64,000 bases of DNA from Bradyrhizobium uaiense (GTDB lineage: Bacteria; Pseudomonadota; Alphaproteobacteria; Rhizobiales; Xanthobacteraceae). The notes beneath the pieces were generated by a model. It did not search any database and was not told the origin of the DNA. It was given only the letters and a program-made list of their open reading frames with translations. A program made the translations under genes and the position numbers. The stretch is from positions 94,520-158,519 of the forward strand of contig NZ_VKHP01000001.1 of the NCBI RefSeq assembly GCF_010811875.1, read 5' to 3'. Within the stretch, counting starts at the first letter, position 1, and every line of letters begins with the position of its first letter. Shown in pieces: positions 9,162 through 19,383 of this stretch.

Positions 9162-10874
9162 TTACTTCGTCGGCCGAAGCGGCCGGCTACGTGCGTTTGC
9201 CGCGCTTACTATCTCGGGCCGCATTTCCGCCCTCGCGTGCTCGGGTGTGTCGTTCTTCCAGCGTACCGAGCCGAATGGCCTTTCCAGCATGCGGCGAACA
9301 CGTACCGGTGCAGGACCGATGTGGAAGTGAATGGCCCGCCGCTCCAGCGCTCGTTCCGATTGGGTCGGGCGGTTGCGCCAGCGCAAATAATCGAGCCAGG
9401 TCGGAAAGTGATAACGTTCGGTCCACAATTCGGGATCGGCGATGTCGCGCGCGATCGACCAGCCATAGGCGCCGTTGCGCTGGCGGGACAATTGCACGTC
9501 TTGCATGACGTTGTGAAACGCGCGGGCATTCTCTTGTGCAATCCGGTATTCGATCTCGACGACGAGCGGCCCGCTACGTCCAGTCAAGGCGAGCCGTACT
9601 TCGGGATCGGCGAGCAGCTCGGGCTCTTCGCCGTGCGCGCCGACCCGGGGCATGGGTAGCCAACGGCCGATGAGTGGTGAGGCGAGCATCAGCGCGGCCG
9701 ACAAAAGCAGCGCGGTTTCAACGCCGGCCGCGTCCGTCAGATGGCCCCAACCCCAGCTGCCGACGGCAATCCCGCCTGAACTCGCCGCCTGATAGGCCGC
9801 GAGCGAGCGACCGGTCACCCAGCGTGGCGCCGACAGCTGAACTCCGATGTTGAACACCGCCCATGTCAGCATCCACACGGCTCCTGCCAGAACCAGCGCG
9901 GCCGCGGTCAATACCGGCTGGCGGCTCAGCGCCACGGCAGCCATCGCCGCGCCCATAGACAATGCACAGGCGCGAATCGCAGCTTCGCCGCTCATCTGCC
10001 TGCGGATCTCGGCAATGTTCAACGCGCCGACCACGGCCCCCACGCCAAAAGCACCAAGCATGATGCCGTAGGTCTGGGCGTCGCCGTGCAATAGATCCCG
10101 CACCACCAGAGGCATCAGCGCAGTAATCGCGCCGGCTCCAACGCCGGTTACAAGGGTGCGAAGCAATACGACCTTGATCGATGGCGAATTGCTGATGTAG
10201 CGCACGCCAGATACCATTGCGCGGCTCAATCTTTCAGGCGGCAGGCGTGAGGGGGCGCGGACGCGCTTCCAAAGGAACAACGCGGCCATCAGCGGGAGAT
10301 AGAGCAGCGCGTTGAGCGCGAATGCGGCCACTGCACCGGCGCTAGCTACCACCACGCCGCCGATCGCTGGGCCGACGCTCCGTGCGATATTGTAGCTGAT
10401 GCCATTCAGCGCAATGGCCGCAGGTAGCTGCGCTTCCAACGGCACTTGTTCGCTTACGGATGATTGCCAGGCCGGTCCCATAAGCGCCATGCCGCTGCCG
10501 ACCACGAAGCAGAGTACGAGCAAGACGTTCGGTGTGGCCAGGCCAAGCCAGGCGGCCACCGTAAGGCCAGTTGCGCCGGCGAGCGCGATGCCAAGCGAAA
10601 CCAGTGCCACGATGCGGCGATCGTACATATCAGCGATTGCGCCCGCTGGTATTGAAATCAGCATCACTGGCAGCAACAGCGCGGTCTGCACCAACGCCAC
10701 CTTGTCAGCTGATGACGTCATCTGCGTCATCGCCCAGGCTGCACCTACACCTTGTATCAAGCTGCCGACATTGGACAGGAGACTCGCAATCCAGATGCGA
10801 CGGAAGGTCGCGTGCCGCAGAGGCGCCGAGATACTTTCGGCGCTACGCGACGGGACTTTGGTTGAATCGCTCAT
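9162..10874 (-). CDS. MFS exporter with C-terminal soluble extension
   Basis: Major facilitator protein of 570 residues, of the MFS_3 (EntS-like) group. Seen: about 12 hydrophobic segments in residues ~25-405, with GPAWQSSVSEQVP and RSVGPAIGGVVVA typical of the group, and the motif-A-like loop PAGAIADMYDRR between TM2 and TM3. After TM12 there is a ~150-residue soluble tail (EVRLALTGRSGPLVVEIEYR ... RYHFPTWLDYLRW) that looks like a ferredoxin-like or antibiotic-biosynthesis-monooxygenase-like domain. It probably exports a small molecule or siderophore. No biosynthetic partner is adjacent. The tail is longer than in EntS (about 415 residues). Confidence 0.85.
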   Translation of the reverse strand: MSDSTKVPSRSAESISAPLRHATFRRIWIASLLSNVGSLIQGVGAAWAMTQMTSSADKVALVQTALLLPVMLISIPAGAIADMYDRRIVALVSLGIALAGATGLTVAAWLGLATPNVLLVLCFVVGSGMALMGPAWQSSVSEQVPLEAQLPAAIALNGISYNIARSVGPAIGGVVVASAGAVAAFALNALLYLPLMAALFLWKRVRAPSRLPPERLSRAMVSGVRYISNSPSIKVVLLRTLVTGVGAGAITALMPLVVRDLLHGDAQTYGIMLGAFGVGAVVGALNIAEIRRQMSGEAAIRACALSMGAAMAAVALSRQPVLTAAALVLAGAVWMLTWAVFNIGVQLSAPRWVTGRSLAAYQAASSGGIAVGSWGWGHLTDAAGVETALLLSAALMLASPLIGRWLPMPRVGAHGEEPELLADPEVRLALTGRSGPLVVEIEYRIAQENARAFHNVMQDVQLSRQRNGAYGWSIARDIADPELWTERYHFPTWLDYLRWRNRPTQSERALERRAIHFHIGPAPVRVRRMLERPFGSVRWKNDTPEHARAEMRPEIVSAANARSRPLRPTK

Positions 10875-11627
10875 GTTAGATCGTGATGATCTATCATGAT
10901 TTGATTCTGGTGCGGATCACAAGCATGTTCCCGACCTGATATCGCAGCGGAATAAGACGCCAATCAGATGACGATGTTCCGCCGACTGCCTGTCTTCCAT
11001 TCCAGTAAGCGCTGTTCATTGGTGACTTTATGCTGCATCCAGCGCATCGCTTACATGGACACGTAGAACAGATGCTGCATCGCTCGCGTGCAAAACTTTG
11101 TACGCAGCGTACAAATGGCGGAGTCGACGAGTGCGGAATCGCTTGTCGGTGGGTAGAGTGAACTGCGACCCTCTCTGCTAACAAGCCGAAGGCCCATGTC
11201 ACAGCACTATCCATAGTTCACGGGCTTCGCAGCGTTTGATGGACCTTGTTGTCTCTCGGGGCGAGTGGTTGCAACCCAGAATAGGGTAGGCGGCCTCTCC
11301 TATCCCGCACGACCGAGACTGCGGCGAAGGATCTCCATCTAGAACGCAAATGGGATGCAACAGATCGAGCTATCCCGGCTCGGCCCGAGAGTTTTTACCC
11401 AATGGCTGCAAGTTTGTCGCAGCTCGGATGAATTGTGAGCTGCGACATCGGCTCCGTGAACACGCGGATTGTTCCCGTAGCCTGGTTCAAGGCTTCCCGC
11501 TTGGCAATCTAGTCGCTCGCATAAGCGTCTCACACTTCCGGACGAGTTCCCGGGCGAGCGAGCATGATGCGGGATTCGGCAATCCGTTGTTGCGGGTCGT
11601 GCGGAGGTACTCGTGGATGGCCGGTCC
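10875..11627. other. Interval without a recognisable gene
   Basis: Separates the MFS gene from the flavoprotein gene. No open frame here has recognisable domains, and I see no clear promoter, repeat or RNA. Confidence 0.4.
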
Positions 11628-12794
11628 TCATGGAAACCCTGCCGGTGCTGAACGTCCGAGCAGGAGACGACCTGCACTTTGAAGTGTTCCTTCGTTCAAG
11701 GCTGCGTGCTGGGCAACCACGAAACTGTCGCACATCGCGCGCGCAAGATTGCTCGTCGTATAGAGTGATTGCGTTCCTGCGAGACCGCTCGCGATCTTGC
11801 AGACTTCGGCGCTCTGTCGGGCGGCGTTGGTCGCGGCAAGCCGCATCAGGGTCGTCGTAGTCGACTGGACCGTATCCTGCAACGCTTCCTTCCATAGCTC
11901 CTCGGTGGCTTCATAGAAGAAGGAGCGTGCGGAGCGCAGCATGGCTTCGGCTCTGGCGACCTCCAGCTGGATATAGCCGCGCTCTGCCATCACCGGCGCT
12001 CCAGTAATCGAGGCGCGGCCCCGGCTCATGGCAATCACCTCGTCTAGCGCGGAGCGCGCAATGCCGATGCCCACAATCGCGTGCGCCTGCGCAGCGAAAG
12101 TCACCGAAGGATAACGATGGAGGGGTCCGTCGAAAGCCGGTGGACCGCCGCGGATCAGTGTCCATTCCTCTGGTACAATAACATTGTCGACAACGATGTC
12201 ATGACTGCCGGTGCCTTGCAGGCCGATGACGTCCCAATTGGGACGGATCGCTACCTTGTCGGCCGGCATCACGGCTATGCGTGCAAGTCCACTTGTTGGA
12301 TCATCGTCTAAAGTGATTCCAACGCCAATTAGCTCCGCGCCCGGTGATCCGCTGGCGAAAGGCCACACGCCGTTCACAACAAACCCGTCGGCACTTCGTT
12401 GAGCGGGCTGGAGCGGGAAAACTGCACCCGCGTACACCACGTCAGGTCCATTGGCATATACGCGGCAAAGCGTGTCTTCAGGGAGAGCGGAGAGGTAGCG
12501 AGCCCCGTCGCCGAAGCTGGCGACCCAGCCGGCTGATCCGTCCGCTTCGGATATGCGCTCGATCAGGCGGCAAAAATCGGCAGGCGTTCTCTCGTCGCCG
12601 CCGAAACGTTTGGCGGCCAGAGCCCGGTAGACGCCAATGCGTTTGAATGCCTGAATAACGTCGTCTGGAACCTTCTGCGCGCGGGCGAACTCGTTTCGGC
12701 GCGCGCGGATATCGGCCAGCAGCAGCGACAGATCATCACTCGTTGTAGCCGAAACATCTGTTTCTGGTGCGATCATTCCTGGCGGAGCGTTCAT
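11628..12794 (-). CDS. Acyl-CoA dehydrogenase-like flavin monooxygenase/oxidase
   Basis: Protein of 388 residues of the acyl-CoA dehydrogenase fold. Seen: an N-terminal helical domain, a middle domain with WPFASGSPGAELIGVG, GLQGTGSHDIVVDNVIVPEE, and a C-terminal helical bundle (QLEVARAEAMLRSARSFFYE; ASGLAGTQSLYTTSNLARAM). GxxGTGSHD with a C-terminal domain of the PF08028 type points to the DszC/HpaA-like group that oxygenates substrates with reduced flavin rather than true beta-oxidation enzymes. I placed the start at 12794 because CGGAGGG lies just upstream; the frame extends 21 codons further. It stands alone; substrate unknown. Confidence 0.78.
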   Translation of the reverse strand: MNAPPGMIAPETDVSATTSDDLSLLLADIRARRNEFARAQKVPDDVIQAFKRIGVYRALAAKRFGGDERTPADFCRLIERISEADGSAGWVASFGDGARYLSALPEDTLCRVYANGPDVVYAGAVFPLQPAQRSADGFVVNGVWPFASGSPGAELIGVGITLDDDPTSGLARIAVMPADKVAIRPNWDVIGLQGTGSHDIVVDNVIVPEEWTLIRGGPPAFDGPLHRYPSVTFAAQAHAIVGIGIARSALDEVIAMSRGRASITGAPVMAERGYIQLEVARAEAMLRSARSFFYEATEELWKEALQDTVQSTTTTLMRLAATNAARQSAEVCKIASGLAGTQSLYTTSNLARAMCDSFVVAQHAALNEGTLQSAGRLLLGRSAPAGFP

Positions 12795-15386
12795 GTTTGC
12801 CCTCCGTGGTGAGACACCAGCGGTGTAGCCGGTCATTGATGGAGATTGCGAGCGCATGGCAGAGCCGGCCGTATTGAGTGAGGCCGGAGAAGATCTCCCA
12901 TTGCCGCAGTTGATATCGATCGTGACCAGCCTGCAGGCCCCTTCCTCTCCAAACCGCTTGCCGTACGGATTAGGTCAAAAGCACTGTCTTGAGAGGCCGG
13001 AAGGCCGAGCAAGACGTGGCCGTCGGCGCTGCCCTTGAGGTTGGACCGGTGAGCAAACGACTGCAGCGGCATCCGTCCTCATCTGTTTGATCATGACTGC
13101 GAGAGTTGACGAGTTGACGATAGCGCTTGCTTGTCATCTCTTCTCAGGCTGGGAGTTGCGAGGCCTCACGAACCTATGGATCCGTTTATCGTCTCGCCAG
13201 CAATCGATGTGCCATCAAACATGGCCTGTCAGCTGTGTTTCCGCGGAAGTAAATCGCATGGCACGAGCCGAGTCAGCGGGATGTGAGCGTCATCTGTGTC
13301 TCGTTCCAGCCACATCGTGTCATCAAGCGGACAGGGTGCGAGGTGAATGACTGACATGGACCCCGACCGCGGACGAGCCCGCCTCGGCTATTTGCCGTCA
13401 CTGCGACTTGGCGATATGGCGTATCCTGCAAGGCACCCGAGATGCAGGGCAGAGCATGCAGTACTTCTCTACTTTGTACCAGGGTTGACGCGGCTCGACC
13501 GTGCCGCTTGCGCCCTGGTAAGAGGCGAGGGCAGACGCACGCCGCGTTACAAACGCAAGGGACCGGCTGCAGACGCTTCCTTCGCATTGCCAAGTCCTGC
13601 CTGGGTGCTGCGGTCCTCAGCTTATGCAAGCGGCTACAGAGAGCTTCCAGCGGCTTTTGAAGACTTTCGAGCCTGCCAGCAAGCGACCCGCTGTTCATAT
13701 TCCGCCGTGTCGGACACAAAGCAGTCGCGCAGTCTCTTGGCTCGGTTCACTCTTTCGAAGGCCGCTGGCGGCTTTCTTCGACGAACTTTAACTGCCTCGG
13801 ATCCTAACTAAACTATGCAGGTCATCCAGCAACAGCGTTGTCATCGTCTGCCGGTCCCTGTTGGTAAGATCAGTGCTATACGACAGCTCAAATAGCGATC
13901 GATGTTGGCGCGCGCGGGTGCCTGTATATGTCGCCGCTCCCTGTTGTAAGGAACGCTCCGGGCAAAGCTAATGTTACCGCCCAATGCCAGCACGTGCCGG
14001 CACTTGTCGCTGTTTACCCTTGGCAGCCAGCCGGAAGAACGACCTAACTCCCGTGCCTCCTCACTGCACGCGCACGGGACCTGATCAGAGCTCGCAGGTG
14101 CCCGATGGCCAATGATACCACGAGCTGGCCAGGCGAGCAGACCTTCACGCCTCACCATCGGTCAAAACCTTGTACCGTCCAAACGTCCGAACCCAGGTAC
14201 CGTGCCAACCATTGCACCTGCGGCGAGCTGTTCCTTTGCGGTTTCCGGAAGCGTTATGAGTTCGGAAGGAGTGGATGAGTTCCGGATTAGCGCGACACAT
14301 CGGCGGGTTAGGTCTGCCAAGTTGGATCATTCGACCTATCGCAGCGAAGCGTTGCGAGTTCCGGTCCGTCGTCGAAACTCGCTTGGACTGAACTCATTCG
14401 TGTCAGTGAACAAACCATGTCACGAATCGTGAGACATCCGAGCTCGCGACCCAAACCGGTCAGAACGCTATCGTGGCATTGGCTGCACCGCGACGCTGCT
14501 CCGGTTGAGGTGATGCGCGCCACAAGATCATCAGGGCGGCAGGCGCTAGAATCGGCAATGGCGTTGGAAACGGTTCGTGCGTATCGAACAATTATGATGC
14601 AATTAGATCGCACTCACTGCCGTGGTGCGCGTTCGTCCGGTTCGTGCCGAGGTTGCGCGCGAATGGCGAACAGTAATCTGCCAACATGACTATCCGCGAG
14701 TGAAAGAGTGCGCAGCGCAAGGCTCGTCCTCTCATCGGGCCCTCTCGGTCAAGCGTGTTTTGGGTGCAAGGGATTAGTGGCGCAGGTGTTTCCGTGCGAT
14801 GTCGACGATTCAGCCGCGGCAGCAGCGCCGGAGTGGGCGAGCGTGTGGAGATCAGGCTAGGAATGCCAGTTCTACTTGACTGTTGGCGGCTGTGGCTCGC
14901 CTTGAGAGCGGTCATTTGGGAGCGCCCTTGAGACGTTCGAGCGCGCGCTGGTGGTCGTGATGGCCCAAATCGAAAGGCGCCTCAGCAACGCTTCTATTCA
15001 TCGCGTCTACCGACCCGACGGAAGGTATCGCGGTGGTTTGCCGCTCTGCCCAGCATGCCGTAGAACGTCCCGCAAATGCGTCGCGCTCCAGTGGCCCGAG
15101 CCAGATTGTCGGACAAAGACTTGATCGATTGCGCGGCCGCGTGGCCAGGATAGCCGTTTGAGCGGACAAGAAGTAACTTATAGAAGCCGAAACGACGACG
15201 GCCATCTACGTGATCGAAGCGTTCCGAAATCGGGACTGACGCCTCCGATTGACTGGCTGCAGCCATGGGACGGCGCAAAGGTCGCGCGTCGCTCTGCTTG
15301 AGGGCAGACAGCTGCGTTCTAACAGGATCAAAGACTGCGCGGCGTTCCCTCGTCTTCCCTTTCGATGGCATAGGCTGGATCTAGCA
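12795..15386. other. 2.6-kb interval without a supported gene
   Basis: I read both strands and found only open frames of scrambled, arginine/serine-rich composition. A minus-strand stretch at 14995-15250 (GRRRFGFYKLLLVRSNGYPG) may be a decayed gene with frameshifts. Nothing here resembles an RNA gene or insertion sequence I can name. Confidence 0.4.
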
Positions 15387-16538
15387 ATGAACTTAACCCA
15401 TCCAAGCAAGCTTGAGCGCTATGCCGCGGCCGTGGAAGCTATGAGAGAAGAGGGCTGGCGGCGCGGCCTCAAGGCACGCGCAGGTGTTGATTTTGCTTCC
15501 AGCGATTATCTGGCACTGGCGAGCGCGCTACGCATGAAGGAGGCTCTGTTCGCTGCGCTCAAGGCTGGAACGCCCATCGGAGCTGGCGGGTCACGGCTCC
15601 TGCGCGGCAATTGCGAGGAACACGAAGCTCTCGAAACGGAAGCGGCGCGGTTCTTTCGGGCGGAGACAGCGCTGTTCTTCGGTAGCGGTTACATCGCAAA
15701 CTTCGCCGTTCTGACAACGCTGCCGCAGCGAGGCGATCTGCTGGTTCTCGATTCGCTCGTGCATGCCAGCCTTTATGAAGGCGCGCGCGCGGGCCGAGCG
15801 GAGTTCCGGATAGCAGCCCATAATGATCCTCAATCTGTTGAAGACACGATTGGCGATTGGCGCGCCAAAGGCGGCGTAGGGCGCGTCTGGATCTTGGTCG
15901 AGAGCCTCTACAGTATGGACGGTGACTTCGCGCCACTTGCAGATCTGGTTGAAATTGCTGAACGGTACGAGGCGTTCCTGGTTGTGGATGAGGCCCATGC
16001 CACAGGCATTTACGGCGAGCAGGGGCGGGGGCTCACAGCGCCATACCAGGGACGCGAATATATTCTGGTGCTCCACACCTGCGGGAAGGCTCTAGGCGCG
16101 GCCGGTGCTCTTGTCACTGCATCCAGCGTATTGCGCGATTTCATGGTCAATCGGTGTCGTCCATTTATTTTCGCTACCGCGCCATTGCCCCTGATGGCAG
16201 TCGCAGTTCGGCAGGCGCTTTTGATTGTACAGGAGGAGCCTGAGCGGCGGCGACGCCTGATCGATCTTATCGATTTTGCACACCGTCAGCTCGCCATCTG
16301 CGGCCGCCCGACCCCTTCGAGCTCACAGATCATTCCTTACAGGGTCGGTGACAACGCCCGCACGATGCAGCTGGCCGCTGCACTGCAGGCGCGCGGTTTT
16401 GATGTCCGAGCAATACGACCGCCAGTGCCCCCGGGCAGGGCAAGATTGCGGATTTCGTTAACGCTTAATGTTGAGCAAGATGATGTATCCGAGATGATCG
16501 ATGCGTTGGTCGAAGAGACCTGGGGTAAGGTACGGTGA
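15387..16538 (+). CDS. bioF: 8-amino-7-oxononanoate synthase (BioF)
   Basis: PLP enzyme of 383 residues, the normal length for BioF, which condenses pimeloyl-thioester with alanine in biotin synthesis. Seen: GAGGSRLLRGNCEEHEALE near residues 67-85, VVDEAHATGIYGEQGRG (PLP aspartate), and HTCGKALGAAGA, where the lysine binds PLP. The alpha-oxoamine synthase family also includes HemA and Kbl, but GAGGSRLLRG and length favour BioF. I chose the ATG at 15387. Some Bradyrhizobium islands carry a bioBFDAZ cluster; here no bioB, bioD or bioA is visible on either side, so this is a lone copy. Confidence 0.85.
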   Translation: MNLTHPSKLERYAAAVEAMREEGWRRGLKARAGVDFASSDYLALASALRMKEALFAALKAGTPIGAGGSRLLRGNCEEHEALETEAARFFRAETALFFGSGYIANFAVLTTLPQRGDLLVLDSLVHASLYEGARAGRAEFRIAAHNDPQSVEDTIGDWRAKGGVGRVWILVESLYSMDGDFAPLADLVEIAERYEAFLVVDEAHATGIYGEQGRGLTAPYQGREYILVLHTCGKALGAAGALVTASSVLRDFMVNRCRPFIFATAPLPLMAVAVRQALLIVQEEPERRRRLIDLIDFAHRQLAICGRPTPSSSQIIPYRVGDNARTMQLAAALQARGFDVRAIRPPVPPGRARLRISLTLNVEQDDVSEMIDALVEETWGKVR

Positions 16539-16759
16539 GGTCCCACAATCATGATGCTGGTCGGCATCCGGATCGGTCAACGATCTTCCAAGGAATGGGC
16601 CGGGGCGCGCAAATCCTCCCGCCGATCGGTGATTACGACGTCCTGCGCTCATTAGTTCCGCTTTATGCTGCGCAAACATAAACTCGACATAAATTCGACG
16701 AGGCTGCTCATTGCGACACTGGCGGCCGCTTCGTTGGCTGCCGAAGGAGAAAAAGCCCG

Positions 16760-16852
16760 ATGTCGACGCGAGTAGCACTTTTCATATCATCGGTTGGCTG
16801 GACAGCCATCTTCGTCGCAATTCTTCTGTATGTAATCTTTAGTCCTGCTTGA
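16760..16852 (+). CDS. Small membrane protein, 30 residues
   Basis: MSTRVALFISSVGWTAIFVA followed by a further hydrophobic run and a stop; it would make one transmembrane helix. AAGGAG precedes the ATG by about nine bases. No known family; too short for homology from sight alone. Confidence 0.4.
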   Translation: MSTRVALFISSVGWTAIFVAILLYVIFSPA

Positions 16853-17389
16853 TGGCCAAGGTCGGACGATCCGCGTCGTATGGCTTCTCAACCTGTTCGA
16901 TATTGAAGGCTTACTGAACATCCATCAGCATGCCGACCGATCGGCGGATCGACCCACGCCACAGTCAACAATCAGGTTCACGAATGTCGATGGAGCAGCG
17001 TCGCTGGAAGGCCCCTGTTAAGCACAAGTCATCGGGCCGCGAAGACGGCCAAGCTCGACAGGTGACTATCATCTGACGATGGATGGGGAAAGCAACCCCG
17101 AAGGGATGGCAGGTGCCGGTCACACTCGAATTCGAATAGGCCGGTTAGACAATAGTCTCGCTGGATATTGATGTTGTCCGGAATCCGGATCGAAGCTCCC
17201 ACCCGCGGGAGGGATTGTAGGAAGGTTTAGGATCACCCCCGGCGCTTTCTCGATGTCGGCTTAAAGTCGATTTGATCGTGGGTCGCTCGCTTCGACTTAT
17301 CGACCTGAGCTCGAGCCCGGACCGAGACATCACCTTTCCTGTGAACCACGACCGCCGCGTCTGCCGATGCGCTCGTCTCCCCGAAACTC
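16853..17389. other. Interval upstream of the tts box
   Basis: No supported gene. A minus-strand frame at 17233-17421 has a strong AGGAGG before its ATG, but its first codons are the reverse complement of the tts box, so I do not call it. Confidence 0.4.
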
Positions 17390-17417
17390 GTCAGCTTCTC
17401 GAAAGCCAAGCCTCTTA
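17390..17417 (+). promoter_or_regulatory. tts box (TtsI-dependent type III promoter)
   Basis: GTCAGCTTCTCGAAAGC at 17390-17406 matches the conserved first half of the rhizobial tts box exactly, and CCTCTTA at 17411-17417 matches the second half. It points to the plus strand, 85 bases before the ATG of the gene at 17503. TtsI, itself induced by NodD and flavonoids, would bind here. Confidence 0.85.
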
Positions 17418-17502
17418 GCATAGACCTCCTCTCTCGATGACCGAACCGGCGGCCGTAACGGCGGTGCGGATCTGCAAGAGACTAAAACAGAAGGAGAGCT
17501 GT

Positions 17503-18072
17503 ATGGATTTCAATGAGATCAACAGCGGCGGATCTCCAGGAGAGTACGCCTGGACACAAGAAGATCATGATCTATTTAGTCGGATCATCAATGAACCCGG
17601 TCCATCGTCATCCGCCGTGCCTGAGACGGCTTTCGATGTCTCATTCGCCGTTCCGCACAAGTTTTCCCACGGTACCCAATCCGCCCCCGGGCAAATGGTC
17701 GAGAGACTGAACCACTTGGGTCTCCTGCCTGACGCCGACCAGCCGAGTATGACCTATGAGATCAAAGGGCATCGCTATACGGCCGCGCTGGACCCCTCTA
17801 GCGGCGTGCGTCTCATTCATAATTCACCGGAGGACCAAAATATTGGAGCTGGGCCAGCGGGGCTACCAGATTTCGGAGCATTCATTTTCGAGACGTCGCG
17901 TAGAGGTTTCCCGCTTCCGGAGCAGTGGGCGCCCCCAGCCCTCATCGAGAAGCTGCAGGAAACGGGCTTCATGCCTAGTCCAAACAACACAACAACCATT
18001 GCCCTCAATGGCCGAACTTACAATGCGGAATTAATGCAGGGAGGGTTCGTCAGGCTCAGGAGGGCTGGGTGA
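17503..18072 (+). CDS. Candidate type III secreted effector, family not recognised
   Basis: A 189-residue protein with no domain I recognise. Regulation is the main evidence: a near-perfect tts box lies 85 bases upstream, and GGAGAGCTGT precedes the ATG. The N-terminus (MDFNEINSGGSPGEYAWTQE) is rich in Ser, Gly, Asn and acidic residues, typical of secreted effectors. Two segments look like an internal duplication: residues ~66-106 (VERLNHLGLLPD ... YEIKGHRYTAALDPSSGVRL) and ~150-188 (IEKLQETGFMPS ... IALNGRTYNAELMQGGFVRL). No transmembrane segment or Sec signal. Function unknown; secretion is inferred from the promoter. Confidence 0.72.
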   Translation: MDFNEINSGGSPGEYAWTQEDHDLFSRIINEPGPSSSAVPETAFDVSFAVPHKFSHGTQSAPGQMVERLNHLGLLPDADQPSMTYEIKGHRYTAALDPSSGVRLIHNSPEDQNIGAGPAGLPDFGAFIFETSRRGFPLPEQWAPPALIEKLQETGFMPSPNNTTTIALNGRTYNAELMQGGFVRLRRAG

Positions 18073-18628
18073 AAGGCGCCGAGATAGGACCAGTAGAGCT
18101 GGCCGCTACAGTCTTGCGGTCATTCGGTTCCAACTATCTCGGCTGTTCATAGCTCAGCAACGGACCGTTGCTTGCGCCAGCGGCTGGACAGCATCGGCCC
18201 CTGGCGGATCGCGGATTCAGCAAGCCGCCGAAGCGCCCGCGTGAATCGGTTTCGTGAAATCGCCGTCGGCATCGTCTTCGAACGCACCATAAGGCCACAA
18301 AACAACTACGTGAAGGAGAGCCTCTCCACGGGTGATGGCAGCGGGTGAATCCGGGTGGCCGTCTCAACGCTGCTGAAGACTACGGTAATGAACATCATCG
18401 GCCGCGATATCGAGAGTCCTGATGCTGGGCCGCGCGTTGCCAACATACGTCCGAAGAATAAGACCAGTATCAGGAGACCACGCGAACATTATCCCGAAGC
18501 TATGACAATCGTGAAGCGGATCCACGTTCCGGTGTACTTGATGCAGCCCAATGGATCCGCGAATGTTGTGTCAGTTGATTGAGGGGGCGAGGGCACACCG
18601 GCTGGGCGATCGCGCGAAGGCATCTGCG
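18073..18628. other. Interval without a recognisable gene
   Basis: Between two convergent genes. A 75-codon plus-strand frame (18355-18582) has no recognisable features. No clear terminator seen. Confidence 0.35.
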
Positions 18629-19372
18629 TCAGCCCAATACGTCGACCCTGCCGGTTTCGAGCCGATATAGACCGCCGACGATCTTGAGTGTTTTTTGCTC
18701 AACAGCCGGGTTCAGGATCGGGCTGGCGGATTTGAGTTTATTGACGTTATCGATCACATTCTGCCGGATCACATCGGCGGAGCTGTCACCTGGTTGGTGG
18801 CCGGACCCTCTTACGGCAGGCGCAAGCGCGCTGACGAGGGAGCGGATATGTCCCGGTGCCGGCTTGCCTTCGTCAAGCGAGTTGATGGTGGCCTCTATCG
18901 CGCCGCAGTGATCGTGACCGAGTACCAGGATCAACGGCGTGTTCAGTACGGCGACCGCGTACTCCAGGCTAGCTAGCGTGTCATCGTTGACGAAGTTACC
19001 GGCGAGGCGGCATATGAACAAATCACCAAGTCCGCTGTCGAAGGCAAGCTCGGGCGCTACCCGCGAATCGGCGCAGCTCAGAACCGCCGCATATGGATTC
19101 TGACCATCGACTAAAAGTCGGCGCTCGCGTTCCAGATCGCGCCCTCGCGACACGCTCTGCACATAACGATCGTTACCCTCCATCAGCCGCTTCAGTGCAG
19201 CATCGGGCGAGAGCTGATTATCCGGCTTCGGCGGCGCTGTTGCTTGCTTCGCGTCGACAATGTTGCCGGCAAACGGCACGACAAATGCCGAAAGAGCGAA
19301 CAGTAACAGCGAGCGGCGGGAAGGAGGGACCTCGGTCGGATAGGGAGTGCCCTGTGGATAGTTTGCATGCAT
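18629..19372 (-). CDS. Exported beta-class carbonic anhydrase
   Basis: Zinc enzyme of 247 residues that interconverts CO2 and bicarbonate. Seen: the zinc-ligand motifs CADSR (Cys, with the Asp/Arg dyad) near residue 100 and GHDHCGA (His and Cys) near residue 152, and FICRLAGN between them. The first ~40 residues hold SRRSLLLFALSAFVVPFAGN, an export signal with a twin arginine that could use Tat, so the enzyme should act in the periplasm. AGAGG lies upstream of the ATG. It is 11 bases downstream of the nuclease-like gene, so the two are probably cotranscribed. Confidence 0.9.
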   Translation of the reverse strand: MHANYPQGTPYPTEVPPSRRSLLLFALSAFVVPFAGNIVDAKQATAPPKPDNQLSPDAALKRLMEGNDRYVQSVSRGRDLERERRLLVDGQNPYAAVLSCADSRVAPELAFDSGLGDLFICRLAGNFVNDDTLASLEYAVAVLNTPLILVLGHDHCGAIEATINSLDEGKPAPGHIRSLVSALAPAVRGSGHQPGDSSADVIRQNVIDNVNKLKSASPILNPAVEQKTLKIVGGLYRLETGRVDVLG

Positions 19373-19383
19373 GGATAGGACCT

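Noticed and set aside
13273..13811. Overlapping frames of 148 and 154 codons
   Set aside because: Composition is scrambled on both strands, without domain, signal or ribosome site.
17233..17421. A 62-codon minus-strand frame with a strong AGGAGG before its ATG
   Set aside because: Its first codons are the reverse complement of a conserved tts box, which explains the conserved look; the AGGAGG is part of the same region. Nothing else supports it.
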